Source: Caldilineaceae bacterium (GTDB taxonomy: Bacteria; Chloroflexota; Anaerolineae; Caldilineales; Caldilineaceae). Taken from it: a stretch of 64,000 bases of DNA. A program made the position numbers and the translations under genes. The stretch spans positions 1 through 64,000 of the forward strand of contig JAGRCP010000013.1 in NCBI GenBank assembly GCA_020433455.1. Reading direction: 5' to 3'. Of this stretch, positions 29,618-38,255 are shown piece by piece. The notes under the pieces were generated by a model, which did no database searches, was not told the origin of the DNA, and was given only the letters and a program-made list of their open reading frames with translations. The number at the start of each line of letters is the position of its first letter. Positions within the stretch are counted from its first letter, which is position 1.

Positions 29618-30293
29618 GGTCCGTGCCGTCGTTCTGCTCGTCCAGTTCGTAAAGCGATGCGTCCTCCTGGTTACGCGCAGCGGGCGGCAGGTGTTGGATA
29701 TCGTTGACCAACACGCTCCGCCAGCCGCTGCCGTCTTGCTCAATGACGGTGATGGCGCAGTTGTGGGACTCCCAGTTGCGCCAATCCTGGGGGCCCACGC
29801 CCAGACGCCGGGCCAGAAGATTGGAGATGACCCCGCCGTGGGTGACGACGAGAATGGTTGCCTGGGGATGCTCGGCGGCCAGGTCGGCGAAGGCTTGCTC
29901 GATGCGCTCGGCGAATGTGGCGGGCGATTCGCCGCTGGGGGGCGCAAAGGTCGGGTCCGCGGCCCAGCGGTTCCACAGGTCTTCCGTCTCCTTCAGATCG
30001 ACGAAGGTGCGCCCTTCCCAGTCGCCCAGGTCAAACTCGCTCACGCCGGCATAGATCTCCGGCTCCATGCCGATGGCCGCGGCAATGGCGGCTGCGGTGC
30101 TTTGCGCACGGGGCAGGGGCGAGACGTAAAAGTGATCAACGGGGTGTTCCCGGTTCAGTTCGGCCATGCGCCGGCCGGTTGCTTGCGCTTGAATCTCACC
30201 CCGGCGGGTGAGCGGAGCATCCAGCGAACCTTGCCAGACTTGCCGTACGTTGGCCTCGGTTTCACCATGGCGTACGATAATGAGCTTGGTCAT
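29607..30293 (-). CDS. Histidine-phosphatase-family protein (phosphoglycerate-mutase-like)
   Basis: 228 residues. The catalytic His is in LIIVRHGETEANVRQVWQG, the Arg and second site in SPLPRAQSTAAAI, the Glu in FDLGDWEGRTF, and the second His in VVTHGGVISNLLARRLG. This is the cofactor-dependent phosphoglycerate-mutase / CobC / broad-specificity phosphatase group; its size fits a phosphatase. The last 30 residues are a charged tail. ATG at 30293 follows AAAGGAAG. It overlaps the EamA transporter gene. The true substrate is not evident. Confidence 0.85.
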   Translation of the reverse strand: MTKLIIVRHGETEANVRQVWQGSLDAPLTRRGEIQAQATGRRMAELNREHPVDHFYVSPLPRAQSTAAAIAAAIGMEPEIYAGVSEFDLGDWEGRTFVDLKETEDLWNRWAADPTFAPPSGESPATFAERIEQAFADLAAEHPQATILVVTHGGVISNLLARRLGVGPQDWRNWESHNCAITVIEQDGSGWRSVLVNDIQHLPPAARNQEDASLYELDEQNDGTDHER

Positions 30294-30338
30294 GAATTGC
30301 TTCCTTTGAGTGAATTTTAGAAATTCTGCACGCGTCTG

Positions 30339-30367
30339 TTGACACGCGTAAGCCACCATGCTACACT
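30339..30367 (+). promoter_or_regulatory. Strong promoter of the arginine gene cluster
   Basis: Consensus TTGACA, 17-bp spacer, TACACT. A start near 30374 gives a 168-nt leader before argC. Confidence 0.7.
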
Positions 30368-30375
30368 CTGCCATC

Positions 30376-30456
30376 ATGATTCATCAAACTTTGTCCGCAG
30401 CAAGCTTCATCATCAGGCCTCGCCCTACGGAACCGGATACTTTCTGGACTCTTTGA
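30376..30456 (+). CDS. Putative arginine leader peptide (26 aa)
   Basis: ORF ATG 30376 to TGA 30456, beginning within a few bases of the predicted transcript start, so it would be leaderless. It has Arg codons AGG (30415) and CGC (30421) in an I-I-R-P-R-P run. Its last codons (30444-30454, CTGGACTCTTT) can pair with AAAGCTCTCCAG at 30487-30498, the 5' arm of the terminator that follows. A ribosome stalled at the Arg codons would leave this antiterminator free; one that finishes would cover it. That is the logic of classical attenuation. It is supported only by sequence reading. Confidence 0.4.
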   Translation: MIHQTLSAASFIIRPRPTEPDTFWTL

Positions 30457-30486
30457 CGCGGCCGCGGTACATTTGACTCAATGCGC

Positions 30487-30514
30487 AAAGCTCTCCAGAC
30501 GGAGGGCTTTTTTT
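30487..30514 (+). terminator. Attenuator-type terminator in the argC leader
   Basis: Stem AGCTCTCC / GGAGGGCT (one G-U-type mismatch), loop AGAC, then a run of seven Ts. It lies after the strong promoter and 27 bases before argC, so it would stop transcripts before the operon unless antiterminated. Confidence 0.65.
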
Positions 30515-30541
30515 GTTTCACCCTTTGGATAGGACATTGTC

Positions 30542-31588
30542 ATGGACGACGTAGTGTATAAAGCCGGTATCGCCGGAGCAACCGGCTATACGGGGTACGA
30601 GCTGATCAAGCTCATCCATCGCCATCCCGCATTGGAAGTAGGCTGGATCACCAGCGAGAGCAGCGCGGGCAAGACCATGGCCGACGTCCATGCCTGCGCC
30701 TGGGACTACCCCCTCATCTCCCTGGACGAAGCTATGCGTCGTGCGGACGAGGTCGATGTCGTCTTTCTTTGCCTGCCCCATGCCGCGTCGATTGAACCGG
30801 TGCGCGCCTTTGATAAGACGGGCGTGCGGGTTATCGACCTGAGCGCGGATTACCGCCTGCGGGACCCGGCCGTCTATACTCGTTGGTATGGCGTCGAGCA
30901 TACTGCGCCCGATCTCATTGACGATTTTGTCTACGGATTGTGCGAAGTCTATCGCGATGAAATCCGGGGTGCGCGCAAGATCGCTGCCCCCGGCTGCTAT
31001 CCCACCAGCGTGAATCTGGCGCTCTACCCCTTGGCAAAGGCCGGCTGTCTGGGCGAGCGCGTCATCGCCGACAGCAAGAGCGGCGTCAGCGGAGCCGGGC
31101 GCAAAGCCGCGCTGGCCTATAATTTTGTGGAAGTGCACGATAATCTCGTGCCGTATAACGTGGGCTATCGCCATCGCCACATCGCCGAGATGGAGCAGGT
31201 GCTTAACGGCGCGACGCCCGGCGGAGGAGCCTATCGTTTTACCTTCTCGCCCCATCTGCTGCCCGTAAACCGGGGCATCCTCAGCACCATTTACGTGACC
31301 GTCACCGGCGGTCTGAGCCAGGCGGATGTGCGCGATCTCTATGCCGTGGCCTATGCGGATGAACCATTCGTCAGCGTCCTGCCCGCGGGACAGGCTGCCA
31401 CCCTGCGCCATACGACCCACACCAATCTCTGCGTCATCGGCATCACGCCCGCGCAGCCGGATCAGCCCGACGGCGACGAGTACATTATCACTGCGTCCAT
31501 CGATAATCTGCTCAAGGGCGCCAGCGGCCAGGCGGTGCAGTGCTTTAACCTGGCCATGGGGCTGGAGGAGACGACGGGGTTGTTGTGA
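30542..31588 (+). CDS. argC: N-acetyl-gamma-glutamyl-phosphate reductase
   Basis: NADPH-dependent third step of arginine synthesis. 348 residues: AGATGYTGYELIKLIHRHP nucleotide-binding start, VDVVFLCLPHAAS, VIDLSADYRL, the active Cys in IAAPGCYPTSVNLALYPL, KSGVSGAGRKAA, and the His-rich NVGYRHRHIAEMEQ. The start ATG 30542 follows GGATAGGACATTGTC. It heads the argC-argB-argD-GNAT-carA cluster and sits behind a leader with attenuator features. The related LysY of LysW-type pathways is less likely because a GNAT acetylglutamate synthase lies in the same cluster and no lysW is present. Confidence 0.92.
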   Translation: MDDVVYKAGIAGATGYTGYELIKLIHRHPALEVGWITSESSAGKTMADVHACAWDYPLISLDEAMRRADEVDVVFLCLPHAASIEPVRAFDKTGVRVIDLSADYRLRDPAVYTRWYGVEHTAPDLIDDFVYGLCEVYRDEIRGARKIAAPGCYPTSVNLALYPLAKAGCLGERVIADSKSGVSGAGRKAALAYNFVEVHDNLVPYNVGYRHRHIAEMEQVLNGATPGGGAYRFTFSPHLLPVNRGILSTIYVTVTGGLSQADVRDLYAVAYADEPFVSVLPAGQAATLRHTTHTNLCVIGITPAQPDQPDGDEYIITASIDNLLKGASGQAVQCFNLAMGLEETTGLL

Positions 31589-31624
31589 GGGACGATAGAG
31601 CAGACCTCTGACGGAAATTCAGGC

Positions 31625-31662
31625 AGTTGATGCGTGACACGTGAAGCGCATTAGACTCCATC
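31625..31662. repeat. Intergenic repeat copy (partner at 1348-1385)
   Basis: AGTTGATGCGTGACACGTGA followed by AGCGC and GACTCC. It matches the reverse strand of 1348-1385 with about seven differences in 38 bases. It fills most of the argC-argB gap. Confidence 0.55.
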
Positions 31663-31701
31663 ACCAGTAAACCAGTCACGAGCAGAAGGAATCTGAAAAC
31701 G

Positions 31702-32520
31702 ATGCACAATTACACCGATCCGCAGGACGAAGAGGCGACCGCCGTTCCGCCTGATCCCTACGTGACCGTGCTCAAGGTGGGGGGCAATGAGCTGGACGAT
31801 CCGTCTTTCCTGACGGGGCTGGCGTTGGCCGTCGAGGCCGTGCGCGGCCAGGGCCGCAAGCCGGTTATCGTCCACGGCGGCGGTAAGACCATTGCCGACT
31901 ATCAAACGCGCCTGGGGCTGGAGGCGCGTTTCCTGGACGGCCTGCGCATCACGGATGAAGCCAGTCTGGATGTGGCGGAAATGGTCCTCAGCGGCCTCAT
32001 GAACAAGCGCATCGTGCGCGCGCTGGTTCAGGCCGACCTGCGGGCTGCGGGCTTCAGCGGCGTGGATGACGGCACCATCTACGTGGAGCCCATGTGGCAT
32101 CCCGAAGGCGATATGGGACGCGTAGGCGAAATCCAGGATGTGGATCCCCACCTGCTCCATACGCTTCTGGCCGCGGGAATTACGCCCGTGGTCAGCCCCA
32201 TCAGCTTCGGCGCGCACGACGGCCTTAGCTATAACGTCAATGCGGACCATGCCGCGGCCGCCATTGCCGCGGCCCTGGGCGCGACCCAACTCATCTTCAT
32301 CAGCAACGTGCCCGGCATTTTGGTTGCCACGCGGGTCGTCCGCGCGATTACCGCCACCCAGGCCGAAGGCTGGATCGAAGAGGGCATCATTTTCGGCGGC
32401 ATGATCCCCAAAGTGCGCAGCGCGGTAGGCGCCGTGCGCCGGGGCGTGGCTCAGGCCGTCATCACCAATCTGGCCGGCGTGCAGGAAGGCGGCGGAACGG
32501 CAATTCTGGGGGACGGGTAG
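31702..32520 (+). CDS. argB: Acetylglutamate kinase
   Basis: Phosphorylates N-acetylglutamate in arginine synthesis. 272 residues of the amino-acid-kinase fold: TVLKVGGNELDD, VIVHGGGKTIADYQ, GLRITDEASLDVAEMVLSG, a variant GFSGVDDG where family members have GxSGxDG, YNVNADHAAAAIAAAL, FISNVPGIL and the IPKVRSAVGAV end segment. It begins with an acidic 15-residue extension. It is 113 bp behind argC, with a dispersed repeat between, and 110 bp before argD. Confidence 0.9.
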   Translation: MHNYTDPQDEEATAVPPDPYVTVLKVGGNELDDPSFLTGLALAVEAVRGQGRKPVIVHGGGKTIADYQTRLGLEARFLDGLRITDEASLDVAEMVLSGLMNKRIVRALVQADLRAAGFSGVDDGTIYVEPMWHPEGDMGRVGEIQDVDPHLLHTLLAAGITPVVSPISFGAHDGLSYNVNADHAAAAIAAALGATQLIFISNVPGILVATRVVRAITATQAEGWIEEGIIFGGMIPKVRSAVGAVRRGVAQAVITNLAGVQEGGGTAILGDG

Positions 32521-32600
32521 CAGGCGGCAAGTGGCAGGTAGCAAGTCTGCCTGGCCGCTCCGTAACTCCGCCGCATCGCTACTCCGCCCCGTTCCTTATT
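32521..32600. repeat. GGCAAGTGGCAGG-type array between argB and argD
   Basis: CAGGCGGCAAGTGGCAGGTA and GCAAGT, then GCTCCGTAACTCCGCCGC-type reiteration. The unit is close to that of the heptamer hairpin at 15.1 kb. Confidence 0.4.
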
Positions 32601-32630
32601 CCTATTTTCCAACTTTTTACCGAGGCGCTC

Positions 32631-33836
32631 ATGACAAGCAATGACATTATTCAACTGGAGCAGCAGTACGTTCTCGGCGTTTATAGCCGGCCCTCTTTTG
32701 TGATCGAGCGGGGCGAGGGCAGCACGCTCTACGACACGGAGGGCAACGCCTATCTGGATTGCGTGGCAGGCATTGCGGTCAACGCATTGGGCTATAACGA
32801 TGCCGGCGTCAACCAGGCGCTGAGTGAGGCTGCTGCCACGGGCGTTTTCCACGTGAGCAATCTTTACCATACCGCGCCCCATGCCCGGCTGGCCCAACTC
32901 CTGTGCGAGGAGAGCTTTGCCGACAAGGTTCATTACTGCAACAGCGGGGCGGAGGCGAATGAGGGCGCGTTCAAGTTTGCCCGGCGCTATGCCCGGGAGC
33001 AGGGTCATGCTGACAAGAATGATATTCTTGCCTTTACGGGCGCGTTTCATGGCCGCACCATGGGCTCCCTGGCCGCCACGCCCCGACCCAAGTATCAGGA
33101 CCCGTTTGCGCCGCTCATGCCGGGCGTGCGCTTTGCCGAATTTAACAACCTGACCGATGCCCGGGCGCAAATGGACGACGGCGTTTGCGCCATCATCGTG
33201 GAGCCCGTTCAGGGCGAAGGTGGCATCTACCCGGCTACGCCCGAGTTTTTGCGCGGCCTGCGAGAACTGGCGGATGAACATGACGCGCTTCTGATTTACG
33301 ATGAGGTCCAGTGCGGCGTAGGGCGTACGGGTAAGCTTTGGGGCTATGAGACCATCGGCGGCGACGTCGGCGCGACCATGACGCCCGACATCCTCACCGC
33401 GGCCAAGCCCCTGGCCGGGGGGCTGCCCATGGGCGCCATCCTCATGACGCAACGGGTGGCCGACGCCATGCACAAGGGCGATCACGGCAGCACGTTTGCC
33501 GGCGGGCCCCTGGTCGCACACGTGGCCCATCACGTGGTGGGACGTATTGCCGATCCCGCCTTTTTGGCTACCGTACGCGCCAAGGGCGTCCGCCTGAAAG
33601 AGATGCTGGAAGAAATCAACAGCCCCCATATCCTGGCCGTGCGGGGAGAGGGGCTGCTGGTAGGCGTGGAGTTGGATATAGAGGCCGCGCCCATTATCAA
33701 CCGCGCCTATGGTGAGGGGTTAATTCTGGTCAACGCCGGCGCGAACGTGTTGCGCTTCGTCCCGCCCCTGGTCATCACCGACGATGAGCTGGCCCACGCT
33801 GTCCAGATTGTTGCAAAAATATTGTCAAGCTCATGA
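32631..33836 (+). CDS. argD: Acetylornithine aminotransferase
   Basis: PLP-dependent class-III aminotransferase acting on N-acetylglutamate semialdehyde. 401 residues: YDTEGNAYLDCVAGIAVNAL, HVSNLYHTAPHARLAQLL, the phosphate-binding NSGAEANEGAFKFAR, FTGAFHGRTMGSLAAT, EPVQGEGGIYPAT, DEVQCGVGRTGKLW, and the Lys in ILTAAKPLAGGLPMGA. Related ornithine or N-succinyl-type enzymes are possible in isolation, but its place between argB and the acetylglutamate synthase gene decides the call. It overlaps the next gene by ATGA. Confidence 0.92.
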   Translation: MTSNDIIQLEQQYVLGVYSRPSFVIERGEGSTLYDTEGNAYLDCVAGIAVNALGYNDAGVNQALSEAAATGVFHVSNLYHTAPHARLAQLLCEESFADKVHYCNSGAEANEGAFKFARRYAREQGHADKNDILAFTGAFHGRTMGSLAATPRPKYQDPFAPLMPGVRFAEFNNLTDARAQMDDGVCAIIVEPVQGEGGIYPATPEFLRGLRELADEHDALLIYDEVQCGVGRTGKLWGYETIGGDVGATMTPDILTAAKPLAGGLPMGAILMTQRVADAMHKGDHGSTFAGGPLVAHVAHHVVGRIADPAFLATVRAKGVRLKEMLEEINSPHILAVRGEGLLVGVELDIEAAPIINRAYGEGLILVNAGANVLRFVPPLVITDDELAHAVQIVAKILSSS

Positions 33837-34426
33837 TCGATCAAATCCGCCCGGCCGCAGCCCAGCATGTGCCCAGCCTGCTGGCATTGGTTAATCGCTT
33901 CGCCGCACAAAATATTATGTTGCCGCGTACCGAGGAGGGCATCCGCCGCTCTCTCCCCGATTGGCTGGTGGTGGCGGACGAAACCCAGGGAGATGCCGTG
34001 GTCGGCTGCGGTTGCCTGGTCGCGCTGACGCCTACGCTGGTGGAGGTGCGGTCATTGGCCGTGGCTGAAAGCCGCCAGGGAACGGGGCTGGGCGGTCGCC
34101 TGGTAACGGCGCTGGTGGATGAGGCCCGGATTCGGGGATATGAGCAGGTCTGCGCATTGACGCTGCGGCCCGCTTTTTTTGAGCGCCTGGGATTTGCCGT
34201 CGTCGATCGCTGGAGCATCAGCCCCAAAGTGTGGCAGGCGTGCATCTACTGCCCCAAGTTCCACCGCTGTGACGAGGTCGCCATGCTCATGGATTTGACG
34301 GAGGTCCATGGGGCGGGGGAGGATGACGACCGGGGCAGCGCGGGCTGGAACAGGCTGCTCAAATACGGCGCCTGGCAGCCCCTCAAGCTGGCGTATCAAA
34401 AGAAACCGGAGAAAAGGGATGGATAA
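33833..34426 (+). CDS. argA: GNAT-type N-acetylglutamate synthase (short ArgA)
   Basis: Acetylates glutamate with acetyl-CoA, the first step of arginine synthesis. 197 residues with one GNAT domain: IRPAAAQHVPSLLALVNRFA, VGCGCLVALTPTLVEVRSLAV, the acetyl-CoA loop SRQGTGLGGRLVTALVDEA, CALTLRPAFFERLGFAVVDR, and KVWQACIYCPKFHRCDEVAM. The two Cys-containing motifs near the end are seen in short-form ArgA proteins. It lacks the kinase-like domain of the E. coli enzyme. It is translationally coupled to argD (ATGA overlap). The stop codon abuts an octamer hairpin. Confidence 0.82.
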   Translation: MIDQIRPAAAQHVPSLLALVNRFAAQNIMLPRTEEGIRRSLPDWLVVADETQGDAVVGCGCLVALTPTLVEVRSLAVAESRQGTGLGGRLVTALVDEARIRGYEQVCALTLRPAFFERLGFAVVDRWSISPKVWQACIYCPKFHRCDEVAMLMDLTEVHGAGEDDDRGSAGWNRLLKYGAWQPLKLAYQKKPEKRDG

Positions 34427-34492
34427 TCTCGCAATCGCCTAATCGCCAATCGAAACGGGAGATTCGGCGATTGGGGAGATTGGGAGATTGTT
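34424..34492. repeat. Octamer hairpin upstream of carA
   Basis: Left arm of TAATCGCC/CAATCG units, loop AAAC, right arm GGGAGATTCGGCGATTGGGG then AGATTGGGAGATTG. Same unit family as the insertions in carB and the xanthine dehydrogenase gene, here non-coding; the first base is the first base of the argA stop codon. Confidence 0.8.
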
Positions 34493-34532
34493 CCGCCCGG
34501 GGAATTCAGTGTTGACGCGTAAGGAGCGCTTA

Positions 34533-35699
34533 GTGAATGCACGATTGGTTTTGGAAGATGGAACGGTTTTAACCGGCGCGGCTTTCGGCGCGCGGACGAC
34601 GGTGGTGGGCGAGGCGGTCTTTAACACCAGCCTCACGGGCTACCAGGAGATCATCACCGACCCGTCCTATCGGGGGCAGATGGTCTGCATGACTGTGCCC
34701 CACGTGGGCAATACGGGCGTGAATACCGAAGACGTGGAGAGCGACCGTCCGCAGATTACCGCCTTCATTGTGCGCGAAGTCAGCCCGGTCGTCTCCAACT
34801 GGCGGGCGAATGAGACGCTGGATGCATACCTGGTGCGCCACAGTATTCCCGGTATCAGCGAAATCGATACCCGCGGTTTGACCCGTAAATTACGCGAAGA
34901 GGGCGTCCTGCGCGCGGCTCTCTCCACTGATGGAATGCACGATGAGGCCGCCCTCTTACGCATGGCGCGGGAGTGGGAAGGATTAGACGGCCGGGATTTG
35001 GTGCGGGAGGTGACCAGCCGGGAAGCCTATCGCTGGGTGGAAGGCACCCGAGCTGCGTGGACGCCGGCGCCGGCGAGCGGGGGGCAGGCGGGGATAAATG
35101 AGTCCGTTATGGACGACGGGCCATTGGTGGTGGCCTATGACTTTGGCATCAAGCGCAACATTTTGCGCCGCCTCACCAGCCACGGGCTGCGTCTCACCGT
35201 GGTGCCGGCCGACACGCCGGCGGCCGACGTCCTGGCTATGCAGCCTGACGGCGTCTTTCTGAGCAACGGCCCGGGCGATCCGGCCGGCGTGCCCTATGCC
35301 GCGGCCGCGGTGGCTGAGCTGCTGGAGAGCGGCGTGCCCATGTTCGGCATCTGCCTGGGGCATCAGATCATCGGCCGCGCGCTGGGCGCGGAAACCTACA
35401 AGCTCAAGTTCGGTCATCACGGCGGCAACCAGCCGGTGAGCGATTCGGATTCCGCCAACGTCCAGATTACGGCCCAGAATCATAATTACGCCGTTGCGGA
35501 AGAGGGGCTGCCCCCCAATGTCCAGGTGACCCATCGCAACCTGAACGACGGTACGGTGGAAGGATTGCGCCTCACCGACCGGCCCGTCTTCTGCGTCCAG
35601 TATCACCCCGAAGCCAGTCCCGGCCCGCATGATGCGGATCTTCTGTTCGCCCGCTTTGCTGCGATGGTAAAGGAGAAGCGGGGGCGTTTCATCGATTAG
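34533..35699 (+). CDS. carA: Carbamoyl-phosphate synthase small subunit
   Basis: Hydrolyses glutamine and feeds ammonia to CarB. 388 residues: N-terminal CPSase_sm_chain domain ([49 protein letters not shown]) and class-I glutamine amidotransferase with Cys in [25 protein letters not shown], and His/Glu in [13 protein letters not shown]. The start is GTG at 34533 because AAGGAGCGCTTA precedes it; an upstream ATG at 34488 lies in the repeat. It follows the arg genes, so carbamoyl phosphate for arginine may be co-regulated with them, while carB lies apart on the other strand. Confidence 0.93.
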   Translation: MNARLVLEDGTVLTGAAFGARTTVVGEAVFNTSLTGYQEIITDPSYRGQMVCMTVPHVGNTGVNTEDVESDRPQITAFIVREVSPVVSNWRANETLDAYLVRHSIPGISEIDTRGLTRKLREEGVLRAALSTDGMHDEAALLRMAREWEGLDGRDLVREVTSREAYRWVEGTRAAWTPAPASGGQAGINESVMDDGPLVVAYDFGIKRNILRRLTSHGLRLTVVPADTPAADVLAMQPDGVFLSNGPGDPAGVPYAAAAVAELLESGVPMFGICLGHQIIGRALGAETYKLKFGHHGGNQPVSDSDSANVQITAQNHNYAVAEEGLPPNVQVTHRNLNDGTVEGLRLTDRPVFCVQYHPEASPGPHDADLLFARFAAMVKEKRGRFID

Positions 35700-35723
35700 A
35701 GATTTGGGAGAAATGAACTCGTT

Positions 35724-36755
35724 ATGCAAGTTCGTGAAGTTCGTCTTGCCCTCATCGGCCTGGGAAACGTGGGCCGAAATTTTTTGAAAATCCTGGAAAT
35801 CAAGGAAGAACGTCTGCGTGAGCAGTACGGTTTGACCTTTTCCGTCGTCTGCGTAGCTGACAGCAGCGGCGTGGCCGTGGATGCCGCCGGCTTTGACCCG
35901 GCGACAGTGCGCGCCTGCAAGGAGCGGGGCGGCCGGGTCGCGGATTTGCCCGGATTTCGTCCGGGCGTCACGGCGGGCGCAATTGCCGCGACGCTGGCGT
36001 GCGATTTGGTGCTGGAGGCGTCGCCCGTCAATCTGGCGCACGGCGATCCGGGGCTGAGCGTCGCCCGCCATGCTCTGGGTCGCGGGATTCCCGTGGTGCT
36101 GGCCAACAAGGGGCCGCTCGTTTTGGCCTTCCGCGAGCTGCACGATCTGGCGGCGGCCCATGGCGCAGGTCTCGCCTTCAGCGCAACAGTCTGCGGCGCG
36201 CTGCCCGTCATCAACATTGGTCGCCGGGACCTCATCGCCGCGGACGTAACGCTGCTGCAGGGCATCTTCAACAGCACGACCAACTTTATCCTGGCGGAAA
36301 TGGCGGCGGGACGCCCCTACGCCGCAGCCCTGGCCGAAGCCCAGGTCCGGGGCATCGCCGAAGCCGATCCCGCGCTGGATGTGGAAGGCTGGGACACGGC
36401 CAACAAGCTGGTCATCATCGCCAATAGCTTTTTGGGCGTCGAGATCACCCTGAGTGACGTGGCGGTCCAGGGCATTACCGACCTGACGCCGGCGCAGATC
36501 GAGGAGGCGGCGTCCAGGGGCAGCGTGGTTAAGCTGCTGGCTACGGCCCAAGCCACCGCGGAAGGCTACCGGTTTAGCATTGCGCCCGCCGCGGTAGAGC
36601 AGGATTCGTTTTTGGGGCGTTGCAGCGGCTGGGAAATGGGCGTGGAGATCCACAGCGATCTCTACGGCAAAATGTATCATAAAATCTGGGAGCGGGAGCC
36701 CCTGCCCACGGCCGCGGCCATGCTGCGTGACGCGGTCAATTTATTGGCGAAATAG
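35724..36755 (+). CDS. Homoserine-dehydrogenase-like protein
   Basis: 343 residues: Rossmann start VRLALIGLGNVGRNFLKILE, ANKGPLVLAFRELHDLA, GALPVINIGRRDLIAAD, the catalytic-domain motif LQGIFNSTTNFILAEMAAG, and EADPALDVEGWDTANKLVIIAN. This is the homoserine dehydrogenase family (aspartate semialdehyde to homoserine, in threonine/methionine synthesis). It lacks a C-terminal ACT domain, so is shorter than regulated forms and probably not feedback-inhibited by threonine. Divergent short members of the family may act on other substrates. It follows carA by 24 bp and is probably on the same transcript. Confidence 0.8.
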   Translation: MQVREVRLALIGLGNVGRNFLKILEIKEERLREQYGLTFSVVCVADSSGVAVDAAGFDPATVRACKERGGRVADLPGFRPGVTAGAIAATLACDLVLEASPVNLAHGDPGLSVARHALGRGIPVVLANKGPLVLAFRELHDLAAAHGAGLAFSATVCGALPVINIGRRDLIAADVTLLQGIFNSTTNFILAEMAAGRPYAAALAEAQVRGIAEADPALDVEGWDTANKLVIIANSFLGVEITLSDVAVQGITDLTPAQIEEAASRGSVVKLLATAQATAEGYRFSIAPAAVEQDSFLGRCSGWEMGVEIHSDLYGKMYHKIWEREPLPTAAAMLRDAVNLLAK

Positions 36756-36788
36756 CCCGTTTATTCCCTCAAAGAGGAGATATTTACC

Positions 36789-37367
36789 ATGCGCATTATT
36801 GCCGGTTCCGCCAAGGGACATAAGTTGCAAATGGTTCCAGGCGACAGCACGCGTCCCATTACCGATCGGGCCAAGGAGGCGCTTTTCAGCATCCTGGGCG
36901 ACTGGATTGAGGGAAGCCGGGTCCTGGATCTCTTTGGCGGTACGGGGGGCGTGGGGCTGGAAGCTCTGAGCCGTGGCGCTGAATTCGTTTACTTTGTGGA
37001 GTTGAATCGCCGGGCAGTGAAGACCCTCAAAAACAATGCAGAGAATTGCGGCTTTGCCGAGCAGGTCCTCATCGAGCGCGGCGACAGCTTCGCTTTCCTG
37101 AACCGCTATACGGGCCCGGCCTTTGATCTTATTTATGTGGCTCCGCCCCAATATGAGGGCCTGTGGCGGAAGGCCCTCATGCAGATCGATGAACGGCCTG
37201 AATTGTTGGTCGAGGACGGCGACATCATCGTCCAGATTCATCCCAAGGAAGAGGAACCCCTGGCGCTGACGTATCTGGCTGAATATGACCGGCGGCAATA
37301 TGGTTCGGTGTTGCTGCTCTTTTACACCGCGGCCGAGCATTTGACCGAGCCGGATGATGAGGAGTAG
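36789..37367 (+). CDS. rsmD: RsmD-like 16S rRNA guanine-N2 methyltransferase
   Basis: 192 residues. N-terminal MRIIAGSAKGHKLQMVPG and RPITDRAKEALFSIL are the RsmD signature; the SAM-binding motif is VLDLFGGTGGVGLEALSRGA; the acidic end of strand 2 is FVELNRRAVKTLKNNAE. The catalytic motif, normally D/N-P-P-Y/F, reads IYVAPPQY here, so the first residue is Ala. Family methylates G966 of 16S rRNA. Start ATG 36789 follows AGAGGAG. It lies 33 bp after the homoserine-dehydrogenase-like gene and is closed by a strong terminator. Confidence 0.85.
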   Translation: MRIIAGSAKGHKLQMVPGDSTRPITDRAKEALFSILGDWIEGSRVLDLFGGTGGVGLEALSRGAEFVYFVELNRRAVKTLKNNAENCGFAEQVLIERGDSFAFLNRYTGPAFDLIYVAPPQYEGLWRKALMQIDERPELLVEDGDIIVQIHPKEEEPLALTYLAEYDRRQYGSVLLLFYTAAEHLTEPDDEE

Positions 37368-37370
37368 ACG

Positions 37371-37415
37371 CAAAAAGAGACGCTCTGCCTGTTGCGCAGA
37401 GCGTCTCTTTTTTTA
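37371..37415. terminator. Rho-independent terminator after rsmD
   Basis: CAAAAAGAGACGCTCTGC, loop CTGTT, GCAGAGCGTCTCTTTTTTT region; long near-perfect stem with A and T tracts on both sides, so it may also serve the convergent minus-strand gene. Confidence 0.9.
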
Positions 37416-37455
37416 TGCAGGATTAACGAGAGCCGCGTTGTACTGCCGAGAAAAC

Positions 37456-37926
37456 CTATTCGCCTGCGCCATCCATGCTGGACAACGCATCGGTAAGGGC
37501 GCCCACAAACGTATCGAACTGGGCCTTGGTCTGGTTCAATTCGGTGATGGCGTCGCCCATTTCGCTGACTTCGCCGTTCAGGGTGTTTTCAAACTCATCC
37601 AGCTGCGCCTGCATGACCCGCGCCTGCTCAGCGACGATGTCGATATTGGCGCTGACGGATCCCACATTTTCGTTGATGCGGCCCAGATTCGCCTCAAAGA
37701 CGGACAGGCGCTCGCCCCCGGTGAAGCTCAGGGTGCCGCCGTTGATGATGGCCAGAATGAGCAGCGTTAACAGCATGCCCAGAATGGCCCCGCCGATGGC
37801 GGACGCGAACATGCTCAACGAGTCGGTGCGGGCCGTGCGGTATTCCAACTCGGGGGCGTCGGACTGCTCACGCATATCGGCCCCGCCTTTGGTCATATGG
37901 TCTAGGGATTCCTGATGGACGCTCAT
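37456..37926 (-). CDS. Single-span membrane protein with C-terminal coiled coil
   Basis: 156 residues. An N-terminal charged stretch of about 50, one transmembrane helix ([20 protein letters not shown], about 56-75), then about 75 residues with heptad spacing ([39 protein letters not shown]) indicating a coiled coil on one side of the membrane. No enzymatic motif and no family recognised. The start at 37926 follows AAAGGAGAGCC; the frame is open much further upstream but has no ribosome site. Possibly a scaffold or stator-like protein; this is a guess. Confidence 0.7.
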   Translation of the reverse strand: MSVHQESLDHMTKGGADMREQSDAPELEYRTARTDSLSMFASAIGGAILGMLLTLLILAIINGGTLSFTGGERLSVFEANLGRINENVGSVSANIDIVAEQARVMQAQLDEFENTLNGEVSEMGDAITELNQTKAQFDTFVGALTDALSSMDGAGE

Positions 37927-38255
37927 GGCTCTCCTTTCAGATTCAAGCAAATGGAGTACAGTAAATTCACTGATTGACATTCCGTTCCAACCATTATACA
38001 CCAATCTAAAGATAGAGCTAACGACGAGCCCTGTACGAAGCGAAAATTTAAGCTTAACCAGGGGCAAAACGGCCGGAGCCGTCGTTTCCGGATTGGCGTC
38101 ATCCCCCGCCGCGCGGGCCGCAGCGTACAGCGTGATGCAGCCGCTCGTTGTATCCTGAGCTGCCTGCAACTTTATGCCCCATAGCCATTTTCTCCGCCAG
38201 CGTATATTATAATAAGCATATCCATCGTTCTGACTCTATCTGCGAGGAAATAACC
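37927..38255. promoter_or_regulatory. Divergent intergenic region with a -10 candidate for the dehydrogenase gene
   Basis: TATAAT at 38208-38213, 43 bases before the ATG, inside TATATTATAATAAG. No clear -35 match lies 16-18 bases upstream. Nothing else recognised in this 329-bp gap. Confidence 0.35.

Noticed and set aside
29618-29947. N-terminal extension of the EamA transporter
   Set aside because: Pro/Ser/Arg-rich translation of the phosphatase gene in another frame; homologous sequence starts at 29617.
30376-30541. T-box riboswitch before argC
   Set aside because: No specifier loop or T-G-G-N-A-C-C-G-C-G antiterminator bulge in the right orientation; the leader-peptide reading fits better.
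34983-36680. 565-codon minus-strand ORF over carA and the homoserine-dehydrogenase-like gene
   Set aside because: Antisense to two well-supported genes; no family signal and no ribosome site.
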